Source: an uncultured Pelagibacteraceae bacterium
Lineage (GTDB): Bacteria; Pseudomonadota; Alphaproteobacteria; Pelagibacterales; Pelagibacteraceae
Direction: 5' to 3'
Assembly (NCBI GenBank): GCA_902611405.1
Contig: CACLZL010000001.1
Span: forward strand, 124,001-188,000
DNA: 64,000 nt
Positions 1 to 9,021 of the stretch are shown here, piece by piece; position 1 is the stretch's first letter, and each line of letters begins with the position of its first letter. The notes under the pieces were generated by a model that was given only the letters and a program-made list of their open reading frames with translations, was not told where the DNA came from and searched no databases. Position numbers and translations under genes: made by a program.

Positions 1-43
1 TGTTAGAAAAATTAAATTTCCTAATAATAAAAATTCTTATTAA

Positions 44-655
44 TTAAAAGTATTTTTTAAATTCTTCATTAATATTCAATATTTCAAGATCAACTAATCC
101 ACCAATTACTAATTGTAGACCAACAATTAGGATAAATACTAATCCGATATAAGCTATCCAAATATGTTTTTGAATATAATTAGCCATATATGTAGCTAAA
201 GCACCAGTCAGCACAACTGACAACATAAGACCAAATATCATAAATCCAAAATATCCTTTTGCTGCTGCAACTACACCAATGACATTATCAAAACTAATCA
301 TGATATCTGCAAACAAAACTTTTCCAATACTACTAATATATGAAGGCTCTTTACCTTTTTTAGTAGTGGGTTTTACTTTTTTAATGTCTAATAAATCTTT
401 CCTTAAATCATTAACAATCCAAATTAATAATAGACCACCTAAAATTTTTATAAAATAAAATTCAAATAAAAAAGTTGCAAAAATTGCAAAAAAGATTTTA
501 AAAACAAAGGCCCCAATTACACCCCAAAGAATTATTTGTTTTCTATTTTTTGGAACAAAATTTGAAGCTATAGATCCAACTATAACTGCGTTGTCTGCTG
601 TTAATATAATTGTGATAAAAATTATATTGGTTAAAATTATGAGCTCTTCAATCAA
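44..655 (-). CDS. TerC family integral membrane protein
   Basis: Multi-TM protein with TerC-like 'LTADNAVIVGSIAS' and 'ADIMISFDNVIGV' motifs. Confidence 0.8.
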   Translation of the reverse strand: MIEELIILTNIIFITIILTADNAVIVGSIASNFVPKNRKQIILWGVIGAFVFKIFFAIFATFLFEFYFIKILGGLLLIWIVNDLRKDLLDIKKVKPTTKKGKEPSYISSIGKVLFADIMISFDNVIGVVAAAKGYFGFMIFGLMLSVVLTGALATYMANYIQKHIWIAYIGLVFILIVGLQLVIGGLVDLEILNINEEFKKYF

Positions 656-766
656 GGTATCATTATAATAGTATAATCTAGCAAATTTTCAATGAGACCA
701 TAATGATAATTTTATTGATTTACTCTTTTAGAGATAATTAAATGTTAATTTATAAAAGGAGGATAG

Positions 767-1738
767 ATGAAATTATTCAAATTATTTATATCTATAATTA
801 CTTCAGTTTTATTATTTGCTAACGTTTCTTTAGCTGAGAAATGGGATATGGCACTAGCTTATGGTGCAGGTAACTTTCATTCTGCTAATGCAACAGAATT
901 TGCAAAGAATGTAACTGAAAAAAGTGGTGGAAAACTAACAATTGTTACTCACCCAGGTGGTTCGTTATTTAAAGGTGGTGAAATTTTCAGAGCCGTAAGA
1001 ACAGGTCAAGCACCTATCGGTGAAAGATTTATGTCAGCTCTTGGAAAAGAAGATCCTTTATATGAAATTGACTCATTGCCTTTCTTAGCAACTACATATG
1101 ATGATGCTATGAAATTATATGAAGCTTCAAAACCATATATTGTTAAGAGTCTTGATGAAAAAGGATTGGTATTTCTTTATGCAGTGCCATGGCCTGCACA
1201 AGGACTTTACAGTAAAAAGCAAATTAAAAAAGTTGGTGATCTAAATGGATTAAAATTTAGAGCATACAACTCAGCAACAATTAGAATTGCAGAGTTAACA
1301 GGAATGGCACCAACTAAAATTGAAGCAGCTGAAATTAGCCAAGCATTTTCTACAGGTGCTGTCGAAAGTATGATTACTTCACCAACAACTGGTAAAAATA
1401 GTAAGATTTGGGAAAATGGTGTTAAATATTTTTATGATATTGCAGCATGGTTTCCAAAAAATATGATCATAGCTAACAAAGCCGCTTGGAATAAACTTGA
1501 TAAAGCAACTCAAGATTTAGTAATGAACCAAGCAGCAATTGCTGAAGAAAAGGGTTGGGAATTATCCAAACAAGGTAATACTGGAGACAAGAAAGCTTTA
1601 GCAGATGCTGGAATGGAAGTAGGCGAAGTCAATTCAGCTTTGAAAAAACATTTTGAAAAAGTTGGAGCAACAATGTCTGAAGAGTGGAAAGCAAAAGCTG
1701 GAGACAGAGGTGCTGCAGTTTTATCTGCTTACAAATAA
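767..1738 (+). CDS. TRAP transporter substrate-binding protein (DctP family)
   Basis: Signal peptide; DctP-like fold motifs (GGEIFRAVRTGQAPIGE, LNGLKFRAYNSAT); followed by DctQ and DctM. Confidence 0.88.
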   Translation: MKLFKLFISIITSVLLFANVSLAEKWDMALAYGAGNFHSANATEFAKNVTEKSGGKLTIVTHPGGSLFKGGEIFRAVRTGQAPIGERFMSALGKEDPLYEIDSLPFLATTYDDAMKLYEASKPYIVKSLDEKGLVFLYAVPWPAQGLYSKKQIKKVGDLNGLKFRAYNSATIRIAELTGMAPTKIEAAEISQAFSTGAVESMITSPTTGKNSKIWENGVKYFYDIAAWFPKNMIIANKAAWNKLDKATQDLVMNQAAIAEEKGWELSKQGNTGDKKALADAGMEVGEVNSALKKHFEKVGATMSEEWKAKAGDRGAAVLSAYK

Positions 1739-1751
1739 ATAGTCTTAAAAA

Positions 1752-1780
1752 AAAGGCCAACTTGTAGTAAGTTGGCCTTT
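1752..1780 (+). terminator. Rho-independent-type hairpin between TRAP SBP and permease genes
   Basis: Perfect 12-bp stem AAAGGCCAACTT / AAGTTGGCCTTT with 5-nt loop followed by T-run. Confidence 0.8.
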
Positions 1781-1787
1781 TTACTAA

Positions 1788-2276
1788 ATGTTTCAATCAA
1801 TAAATAATAATCTAAATAAACTTTACAAATTTTCAGGGTATTTAGCTGCTTTTTTTTTAATACTTGTTGCAGTTTTTATTTTAATTGGAATTTCCTCAAG
1901 AATTTTTGGTTTTTACATAAGAGGTTTAGCTGAATACTCAGGCTACTGCATGGCTGCAGCCTCTTTTTTTGCTTTAGCATTTACTTTTGTTGAGGGTGGA
2001 CATATTCGAATTACTCTTTTTTTAGAAAAAGCCTCTGCGTCTTATAAGAGATTTTTAGAAATATGGTGTCTGATCGTAGCAACAATTTTTTCAGGTTATT
2101 TGTCTTTTTACTTATGGAAAATGTTATTAATCTCTTATGATTTTCAAGAGAGAAGTGAAGGTGCAGATGAGATCTTAATTTGGATACCTCAAACTAGTGT
2201 TGCTATCGGATCTTTAATTTTTTTTATAGCTGTTTTACATAAATTTATTTTAACAATTTTAAGTAAGAATGACTGA
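1788..2276 (+). CDS. TRAP transporter small permease (DctQ)
   Basis: Four-TM small protein between DctP and DctM genes; overlaps DctM start. Confidence 0.85.
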   Translation: MFQSINNNLNKLYKFSGYLAAFFLILVAVFILIGISSRIFGFYIRGLAEYSGYCMAAASFFALAFTFVEGGHIRITLFLEKASASYKRFLEIWCLIVATIFSGYLSFYLWKMLLISYDFQERSEGADEILIWIPQTSVAIGSLIFFIAVLHKFILTILSKND

Positions 2277-3579
2277 AATATTTCTCATAATATTTTTTAT
2301 AAGTGTACTTTTATTCTTTCTTGGATCTGGCATCTGGGTAGCGATAAGCATGATAGGAGTTTCAACAATTGGGATGATGTTATTTACTTCAAGACCAGTT
2401 GGGGATGCCATGGCAACTACGATATGGGGAACCTCGTCATCATGGACATTAACAGCTTTACCATTATTTGTTTGGATGGGTGAAATATTATTTAGGACCA
2501 AGTTATCCGAAAATTTATTTGCTGGACTATCACCATGGATGCAAAAATTACCTGGTGGATTAATTCATGTAAATGTTGTTGGTTGTGCACTTTTTGCTGC
2601 AATTTCTGGCTCTTCTGCTGCAACTGTTGCAACAGTAGGTAAGATGTCTATCCCGGAACTAAGAAAAAGAAAATATCCAGAAAAAATTTTGTTAGGTAGT
2701 CTAGCAGGCTCAGGAACTTTAGGACTTCTTATTCCTCCTTCAATAATATTAATAATTTATGGAGTGACTGTTCAAGAGTCTATAGCAAAGCTATTTATTG
2801 CAGGAATTATTCCAGGGATAATGATTGCACTTATATTTATGTCTTACGTGATCATCTGGTCTTTAATAAATAAAAAAAGCATGCCAAAGTATGTAGAAAA
2901 TTTTTCCTTTTTTGAAAAAATAAAAAAATCTAAACAATTATTACCTGTAATTATTTTAATTTCAGCTGTGATTGGATCAATATACACTGGAGTTGCAACA
3001 GCAACTGAGGCTGCTTCTTTAGGTGTAGTAGGGGCTTTAATTTTATCTTACTTTCAAAAGAGCTTAACCATTGAAACATTTAAACAATCTTTATTAGGAG
3101 CAACTAAAACATCTTGTATGATTGCTTTTATTTTAGCTGGTTCCACATTTTTATCATTAGCTATGGGATTTACCGGTCTTCCAAGAAACCTAGCTATATG
3201 GATACAAAACATGGAATTATCTCCTTATGTATTAATTTTTGTTTTAATGATTTTCTATATTATTCTTGGAATGTTTCTTGATGGAATTTCAGCAGTAGTA
3301 CTCACAATGGCAATCATTGAACCAATGATTAGACAAGCTGGTTTTGATATGATTTGGTTTGGAATATTTTTAGTTATTGTAGTTGAGATGGCTCAAATCA
3401 CACCACCTGTAGGATTTAATTTGTTTGTTTTGCAAGGAATGGCTAACAAAGATATGGGATTTATTGCAAGAAGTGCTTTTCCATTATTTTTATTAATGAT
3501 ACTTGCAGTAATACTTGTCGTTATTTTCCCTGAAATTGCATTATGGATGCCTCAACAAATGGTTCAAAATATTAATTAA
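2269..3579 (+). CDS. TRAP transporter large permease (DctM)
   Basis: DctM motifs 'AAISGSSAATVATVGKMSIPELRKRKYPEKILLGSLAGSGTLGLLIPPSIILIIYG'. Confidence 0.93.
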   Translation: MTEIFLIIFFISVLLFFLGSGIWVAISMIGVSTIGMMLFTSRPVGDAMATTIWGTSSSWTLTALPLFVWMGEILFRTKLSENLFAGLSPWMQKLPGGLIHVNVVGCALFAAISGSSAATVATVGKMSIPELRKRKYPEKILLGSLAGSGTLGLLIPPSIILIIYGVTVQESIAKLFIAGIIPGIMIALIFMSYVIIWSLINKKSMPKYVENFSFFEKIKKSKQLLPVIILISAVIGSIYTGVATATEAASLGVVGALILSYFQKSLTIETFKQSLLGATKTSCMIAFILAGSTFLSLAMGFTGLPRNLAIWIQNMELSPYVLIFVLMIFYIILGMFLDGISAVVLTMAIIEPMIRQAGFDMIWFGIFLVIVVEMAQITPPVGFNLFVLQGMANKDMGFIARSAFPLFLLMILAVILVVIFPEIALWMPQQMVQNIN

Positions 3580-4061
3580 TATTTTGATTTTTTTGTCCCA
3601 TCAATAATTTGTTTCAATTCTTTATATTCTTCACAATTACAGTTTTCTAATATTTTTAATCTTTCTTTGGCTAAATCTAATCTGTTTGTTGCAACATACA
3701 ATTCACCTAAATACTCATTTATCCCAATATGGTTTGGTTCAATCGCCAAACCTTGTAGATAATATTTTTCACCATTTTCATAATCACCAAGTTTTCGAGT
3801 AGTGAACCCTAGATAATTTAAAGTATCAGCTTGATTAGGTTTCTTAGAATTTGATTTTAAAAGTAATTTTTGAGCTTTAGCATATCTTTTTTTTGCTTTC
3901 TCAAGTTTACCTTTTGCTTCATATTTTTTTGCCCACTTTATTGACTCAACTGCTTTTGCATAATCTGTTTTTACTTTTGCTGGTTTAGGATCTGATCCTG
4001 CTGAAAATGAGTTTGTAGCAAATAATGTTAAGCAAACAATTATAAATAGTTTTTTAATCAT
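3576..4061 (-). CDS. Secreted/periplasmic TPR-repeat protein
   Basis: Signal peptide and TPR-like repeats ('NYLGFTTRKLGDYENGEKYYLQGLAIEPNHIGINEYLGELY'). Confidence 0.7.
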   Translation of the reverse strand: MIKKLFIIVCLTLFATNSFSAGSDPKPAKVKTDYAKAVESIKWAKKYEAKGKLEKAKKRYAKAQKLLLKSNSKKPNQADTLNYLGFTTRKLGDYENGEKYYLQGLAIEPNHIGINEYLGELYVATNRLDLAKERLKILENCNCEEYKELKQIIDGTKKSKY

Positions 4062-4833
4062 TTTTAAATTTCTCCATTTTATTCAAAGGTTTTAATTGCA
4101 GCCCATTTTCTATTAAATTTTCTCTTATTGATTTTGCAGTAGACAATGAACTTTCGTTATCCCCATGTATGCACACAGAGTCTATTTCACAAGGTATCTG
4201 CTTTCCACTGTGACAATTAAGTGACTGATTTTTAACCATATTTAATACGTGTTTTTTAGCTTCTTCTGGATCAGTAATAAGAGCATGTGGTTTTTTTCTA
4301 GAAACCAAATTGCCATCATCTTCGTAATTTCTGTCAGCAAATATTTCACAAGCTATTCGCATGTTTAGTTTTTTGGCTGCTTCTTCCATTTTAGATCCAG
4401 TAGGAACCAAATAAATTAAATCTTTACTTATCTCGTTTATAGCTTTTGCTAAAGTAGTAGCTAAATCTATATCCTCACAAGCCATATTATTTAAAGCACC
4501 GTGTGGTTTTATGTGAGTAACATTCTCTCCATGATCTTGAGCTATTTTTTGAAGAATTTCATATTGATCAATAATCAATTGCCTTACCTCATTAGGTTGA
4601 AGATTCATTCTTTGCCTTCCAAAATTTTCAGGGTCATTAAATGACGGATGCGCTCCAATACTAACACCATTTTTTTTTGAAATTTGAACTACTTGATTCA
4701 TCGACTCACTATCACCTGCATGATAACCACATGCGACATTTGCAGAATTAACTATTTCCAGTAAATCTGGATCATACTTATTTGAATGATGTTTTGATTT
4801 TTCACCTAAATCGCAATTTATATTAATTTCCAT
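4054..4833 (-). CDS. pxpA: 5-oxoprolinase subunit A (LamB/YcsF family); start likely the internal Met (MEININCDLGE) rather than 4857
   Basis: 'MEININCDLGEKS', 'ANVACGYHAGD', 'VSIGAHPSFND', 'HIKPHGALNN' are YcsF hallmarks. Confidence 0.88.
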   Translation of the reverse strand: MEININCDLGEKSKHHSNKYDPDLLEIVNSANVACGYHAGDSESMNQVVQISKKNGVSIGAHPSFNDPENFGRQRMNLQPNEVRQLIIDQYEILQKIAQDHGENVTHIKPHGALNNMACEDIDLATTLAKAINEISKDLIYLVPTGSKMEEAAKKLNMRIACEIFADRNYEDDGNLVSRKKPHALITDPEEAKKHVLNMVKNQSLNCHSGKQIPCEIDSVCIHGDNESSLSTAKSIRENLIENGLQLKPLNKMEKFKND

Positions 4834-4841
4834 AGTCTCTA

Positions 4842-4857
4842 ATGTTAAGTATAACAT
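4842..4857. promoter_or_regulatory. Candidate operator palindrome ATGTTA-AGTA-TAACAT between divergent pxpA and pxpB
   Basis: 6+4+6 inverted repeat in the 27-bp gap between start codons. Confidence 0.3.
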
Positions 4858-4860
4858 GAC

Positions 4861-5535
4861 ATGATAAAAAATATATTAAATCTTGGTGACGCAGCTTTGT
4901 ACTGTGATTTTGGTAATGAAGTAAATAAATCAATTAATTCACAAGTTATAAAATATTTTAAAACTATTAAAGAAAAAAAATTTGAAGGGATAAATAATTT
5001 AACACCTTCTTATAATAAATTAATTATTTCTTATGATCTAAAAAAAACAAATTTTAAAGAAGTAAAAAATTATGTTGAAAATATAAATGCTGAAGACTCA
5101 ATAGATATAAATTCTAAAAAATTAGAAATACCAGTTTGTTGTCATGAAAATTTCTCAATGGATATTAAAAGATTGGAAAAAATATTAAAATTAAGTAGAG
5201 AAAAAATTTTAGAGAATTTTTTAAATAAGGAATATTTTTGTTACATGACAGGGTTTATTGCTGGCATGCCCTTTCTTGGTGACTTAGATGAGAATATGCG
5301 AGCTCAACGTTTAGAAACCCCAAGAGTAAAAGTGCCCAAGGGATCTGTTGCATTAACTGAGCAATTTGCAAACATTTATACATTTGAAAGTCCAGGTGGA
5401 TGGAATATTTTGGGAAATACTCCTTTAGATGTTTTTGATAGTTCAAAAGAAGACAAACCAAACCTAATTAATCCAGGAGATATAGTAGTTTTCAAGGAAA
5501 TTACTTTAGATCAGTATAAAAGTTATAATGAGTAG
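4861..5535 (+). CDS. pxpB: 5-oxoprolinase subunit B (allophanate hydrolase subunit 1 family)
   Basis: 'YFCYMTGFIAGMPFLGDLD', 'TPRVKVPKGSVALTEQFANIYTFESPGGWNILGNTP'. Confidence 0.9.
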   Translation: MIKNILNLGDAALYCDFGNEVNKSINSQVIKYFKTIKEKKFEGINNLTPSYNKLIISYDLKKTNFKEVKNYVENINAEDSIDINSKKLEIPVCCHENFSMDIKRLEKILKLSREKILENFLNKEYFCYMTGFIAGMPFLGDLDENMRAQRLETPRVKVPKGSVALTEQFANIYTFESPGGWNILGNTPLDVFDSSKEDKPNLINPGDIVVFKEITLDQYKSYNE

Positions 5536-6472
5536 CAATTATTTAGAAATAATTAGACCTGGAATTAATACCACCTTTCAAGATAAAGGCAGGGATCATC
5601 TTTATCATATTGGCATACCATTTAGTGGTGCTATGGATAATAGAAATTATCTTATAGCTAATAAACTTGTTTATAACAATTTAGACTCTGCAGTCATAGA
5701 GTTTGCATATCAAGGTCCTCATATAAAATATTCCGGAGAAAAAATTAATTGTGCCATCACTGGAGATGTAATTTTTTCAATTAAAAAAAAAGATACTGAA
5801 ATTGAGGGTAAATGTTACGAAAGTTATCAAATTGAAAATGGAGATGAGATAAATATCATATCTACAAATAAATCAGTTTATGGATATTTAGCATTAGGTG
5901 GAGAGTTCGATTTAAAATTTCAATGGAATAGTTGTTCTATAAATACGAAAGCAAATATTGGATCTAATGATGGAAAAAAATTAGATGTAGGGCAAAGAAT
6001 TAATTTAAAAAAAATAAATTCAAATAAGGATATTAAAAAAACAAATTACATTAATACCAAAATAGAAAACATAAGGGTGATCAAAGGTACTAATTTTGAT
6101 TACTTTTCTGAAGAAGGTAAAAAAATATTTTATGAAAAGGAATTCACAGTATCCAAACTTTCAGACAGAATGGGTATGAGACTAGAGGGACCTAAAATTG
6201 ATAATATTGTGAATACCAACATAAAATCAGAGGGTTTGATTAAAGGTGTAATCCAAGTACCGGCAGACGGAAATCCAATTATAATGCTTTCAGATCATGG
6301 TACTATTGGTGGTTATCCAAAAATTGGAGTTGTGGCTAGTGTCGATTATGACCGATTAGTACAGATGTCTCCTGGTTCAAAAATAAAATTTAAAGAGATT
6401 AATTTATCTGATGCAGAGACTTTATTTAAGTTATATGAAATGGAAACTCAAAATTTACTATCACAAATTTAA
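5528..6472 (+). CDS. pxpC: 5-oxoprolinase subunit C (biotin-dependent carboxyltransferase-like family)
   Basis: 'VIRPG..TTFQDKGR', 'SDRMGMRLEG', 'EGLIKGVIQVPADGNPIIMLSDHGTIGGYPKIG'. Confidence 0.9.
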   Translation: MSSNYLEIIRPGINTTFQDKGRDHLYHIGIPFSGAMDNRNYLIANKLVYNNLDSAVIEFAYQGPHIKYSGEKINCAITGDVIFSIKKKDTEIEGKCYESYQIENGDEINIISTNKSVYGYLALGGEFDLKFQWNSCSINTKANIGSNDGKKLDVGQRINLKKINSNKDIKKTNYINTKIENIRVIKGTNFDYFSEEGKKIFYEKEFTVSKLSDRMGMRLEGPKIDNIVNTNIKSEGLIKGVIQVPADGNPIIMLSDHGTIGGYPKIGVVASVDYDRLVQMSPGSKIKFKEINLSDAETLFKLYEMETQNLLSQI

Positions 6473-7344
6473 TGAATTTTTTATCAAAAATACCAGGTCC
6501 TTTTTTAGTTTTTTTAGGAGCCTGTGCATTAAGTTTTGGAGGTTTAATTGTTAAGTCTTTCGATGGATCTACACTTTGGCAAATATTATTTTGGAGATCA
6601 CTTTTCTTTATTGGAGTAATTTCAATATTTTTAATATTTACTTACAAAGGAAAAGTTTTCAGTGCTCTTTATAAATCTGGAATTCCAGGTTTATTTGGTG
6701 GAATAATATTATCTATTGGATTTGCCAGCTATGTATTTGCTATGTATGAAACAACAGTAGCTAATGCTAATTTTATAATACAAACCCAAGCTTTGTTTTT
6801 AGCAATTTTTGGTTATGTTTTTTTAAAAGAAAAAATTTCAAAAATTACATTAACTTGTATTATTACAGCAGTAGCAGGTATCATTTTAATGTTGGGAAGT
6901 TCACTAACACCAGGTCAAATGACTGGAAACTTAGTTGCATTCATTATGCCGATATCGTTTGCAATCTTAATTTTAATTGTCAGAAAATACCCAAAAGTCG
7001 ACATGATACCTTTACAACTGGTTGCTGGAATTTTTGCAACACTAATAGGTTTGCTTATGTCACCGAGTATTTTAGTTTCAACAAATGATATTTTTTTAGG
7101 TTTTATTGCAGGATTTTTTCAAGTTGGACTTGGATTTATACTTATAACAATTGGAGCAAGATCAACACCTTCAGCATTTGTTGGAATCATTATGTTAACT
7201 GAAGCTGTTCTAGGACCCATGTGGGCATGGATGTTTGCAAACGAAAATCCGCCACTTACTGTACTTTTTGGTGGAGCCGTAGTTATAACAGCAGTAGTTA
7301 TACAGTTTTTGTCTCCATTACTTGTCAAAAAGATAGCTAAATAA
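6472..7344 (+). CDS. DMT-superfamily EamA transporter
   Basis: Ten-TM EamA pattern, two repeated halves. Confidence 0.82.
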   Translation: MNFLSKIPGPFLVFLGACALSFGGLIVKSFDGSTLWQILFWRSLFFIGVISIFLIFTYKGKVFSALYKSGIPGLFGGIILSIGFASYVFAMYETTVANANFIIQTQALFLAIFGYVFLKEKISKITLTCIITAVAGIILMLGSSLTPGQMTGNLVAFIMPISFAILILIVRKYPKVDMIPLQLVAGIFATLIGLLMSPSILVSTNDIFLGFIAGFFQVGLGFILITIGARSTPSAFVGIIMLTEAVLGPMWAWMFANENPPLTVLFGGAVVITAVVIQFLSPLLVKKIAK

Positions 7345-7382
7345 ATTTCACATAAACATTTTAAATGTGCTATAAATTCATA

Positions 7383-7525
7383 TACGGGAGAGACTACTTT
7401 TGTAGCGCCGAAGGAGCAACCACCCCGGAAACTCTCAGGCAAAAGGACCGTACATATTAACTCTGGAAAGAGAATTATTCTCGCCGAAGGAGCAAATCTC
7501 TCAGGCACCAAGACAGAGGGGGCAC
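7383..7525 (+). ncRNA. Tandem glycine riboswitch upstream of gcvT
   Basis: Two aptamer cores (GCGCCGAAGGAGCAA...AACTCTCAGGCAAAAGGACCG and CTCGCCGAAGGAGCAAATCTCTCAGGCACCAAGACAGAG); P1 pairings TACGG/CCGTA (7383-7387/7448-7452) and CTCTG/CAGAG (7461-7465/7514-7518). Confidence 0.95.
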
Positions 7526-7537
7526 AGAAGAGTTAAT

Positions 7538-8641
7538 ATGGAAATAAAAAAAACATCGTTAAATAAACTTCATCAAAATAATAACGCTAAGTTTGTTGAA
7601 TTCGCTGGTTATGAAATGCCCATTCAGTATAGCAAAGGTATTATTGAAGAACATAAATTCACAAGATCACATTCTGGAATATTTGATGTATCTCATATGG
7701 GTCAATTATTTATATATGGTGACGAAAGTTTAACAGAAGAATTAGAAAAGATTTTTCCATTAGATTTAAAAAATTTAAAACAAAACTGCTCTAAGTATAG
7801 TTTTTTAATGAATGAAGATGCTGGAATTTATGATGATTTAATTATTACCAAAATTAAGGAGGGGTATTTAATTATTCTAAATGCTGCATGCAAAGATAAA
7901 GATTTTGAAATTTTATCGAATTTACTAGGTTCAAAATTTAAAATGAATTTAGACAACAATAGATCTTTGATAGCAATTCAAGGACCTAAGTCTGTTGAAA
8001 TTTTAAACTCAGTTATAAATGGGGTTGATCAATTAAATTTTATGACAGGAAATTGGTTCGATTCTGATAATCAAAGATTATTTGTGACAAGATCAGGTTA
8101 TACAGGGGAAGATGGATTTGAAATTTCAATTTCTAACGAAAAAGCTGAAAAATTTGTTGAAAATTTAATAGGAAAGGGAGCACAACTTATAGGACTTGGG
8201 GCAAGAGATACCTTGAGATTAGAAGCTGGATTATGTTTATATGGTCACGAATTAGATATTAATAAAACACCAGTTGAGGCAAACCTTAGATGGGCAATCT
8301 CAAAATCTAGATTATCAAATGGAGGTTTTATTGGATCGAAAAAAATTATGAACCAAATGCAAGATGGAGCAAAGCAAATAAGAGTAGGGATTAAGCCCGA
8401 AGGTAGATTGATTGCAAGAGAAAAAACAAAGATATTTAATGATACAGATAAACAAATTGGTGAGATAACTAGTGGTACGTTTGGACCAAGTGTAAATGGC
8501 CCTATAGCAATGGGTTATGTTGATAAAGAGTTTTCAAAAGTTGATACTAAAATTTTGCTTGAGGTAAGAGGGAAAAAACATCCAGCAAGTGTTTGTGGAT
8601 TACCATTTTATAAAAAAAATTATGTGAAAGGAGTAAATTAA
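7538..8641 (+). CDS. gcvT: Glycine cleavage system aminomethyltransferase T
   Basis: GcvT motifs ([31 protein letters not shown]), downstream of glycine riboswitch, followed by gcvH/gcvP. Confidence 0.96.
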   Translation: MEIKKTSLNKLHQNNNAKFVEFAGYEMPIQYSKGIIEEHKFTRSHSGIFDVSHMGQLFIYGDESLTEELEKIFPLDLKNLKQNCSKYSFLMNEDAGIYDDLIITKIKEGYLIILNAACKDKDFEILSNLLGSKFKMNLDNNRSLIAIQGPKSVEILNSVINGVDQLNFMTGNWFDSDNQRLFVTRSGYTGEDGFEISISNEKAEKFVENLIGKGAQLIGLGARDTLRLEAGLCLYGHELDINKTPVEANLRWAISKSRLSNGGFIGSKKIMNQMQDGAKQIRVGIKPEGRLIAREKTKIFNDTDKQIGEITSGTFGPSVNGPIAMGYVDKEFSKVDTKILLEVRGKKHPASVCGLPFYKKNYVKGVN

Positions 8642-9021
8642 TGACTGAAGTAAAATTTTCTAAAGAACATGAGTGGATTACTTTAGAGGGAGATGTAGCC
8701 ACAATAGGAATTACAAAACATGCAACAGAAATGCTTGGAGATATAGTCTTTGCAGAACTTCCTGAAAAAGGATCTAATGTTGAAAAAGATGGTACTGCGG
8801 GAGTAGTAGAGTCTACGAAAGCTGCTAGTGATGTTTATACTCCAGTTAGTGGTGAAGTGGTAGATACCAATCAGTCTATAGTGGATGATCCTGCCAAAAT
8901 CAATGAGGACCCTGAAGGTGGTGCATGGTTTTTTAAATTGAAAATTAAAGACACATCTGAGCTAGATACTTTAATGAACAAAGAAGAATACGATAAATTT
9001 GCAAAGGAGACATCAAGCTAA
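8641..9021 (+). CDS. gcvH: Glycine cleavage system H protein
   Basis: 'FSKEHEWI', lipoyl site '[18 protein letters not shown]'. Confidence 0.97.
   Translation: MTEVKFSKEHEWITLEGDVATIGITKHATEMLGDIVFAELPEKGSNVEKDGTAGVVESTKAASDVYTPVSGEVVDTNQSIVDDPAKINEDPEGGAWFFKLKIKDTSELDTLMNKEEYDKFAKETSS

Noticed and set aside
656-766. Possible small RNA or riboswitch upstream of the TRAP SBP gene
   Set aside because: No recognisable aptamer or stable conserved-looking structure by eye; likely just an AT-rich promoter region.
2259-2501. 80-aa minus ORF inside dctM
   Set aside because: Antisense shadow ORF over a conserved coding region; same reasoning applied to 5255-5461, 8945-9142, 10442-10645, 25932-26270, 27083-27304, 27828-28166, 28671-28856, 28922-29164, 29948-30160, 42252-42461 and 57535-57867.
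7119-7511. 130-aa minus-strand ORF over the eamA 3' end and glycine riboswitch
   Set aside because: Antisense to a conserved gene and to the riboswitch; composition consistent with a reverse-frame artefact.
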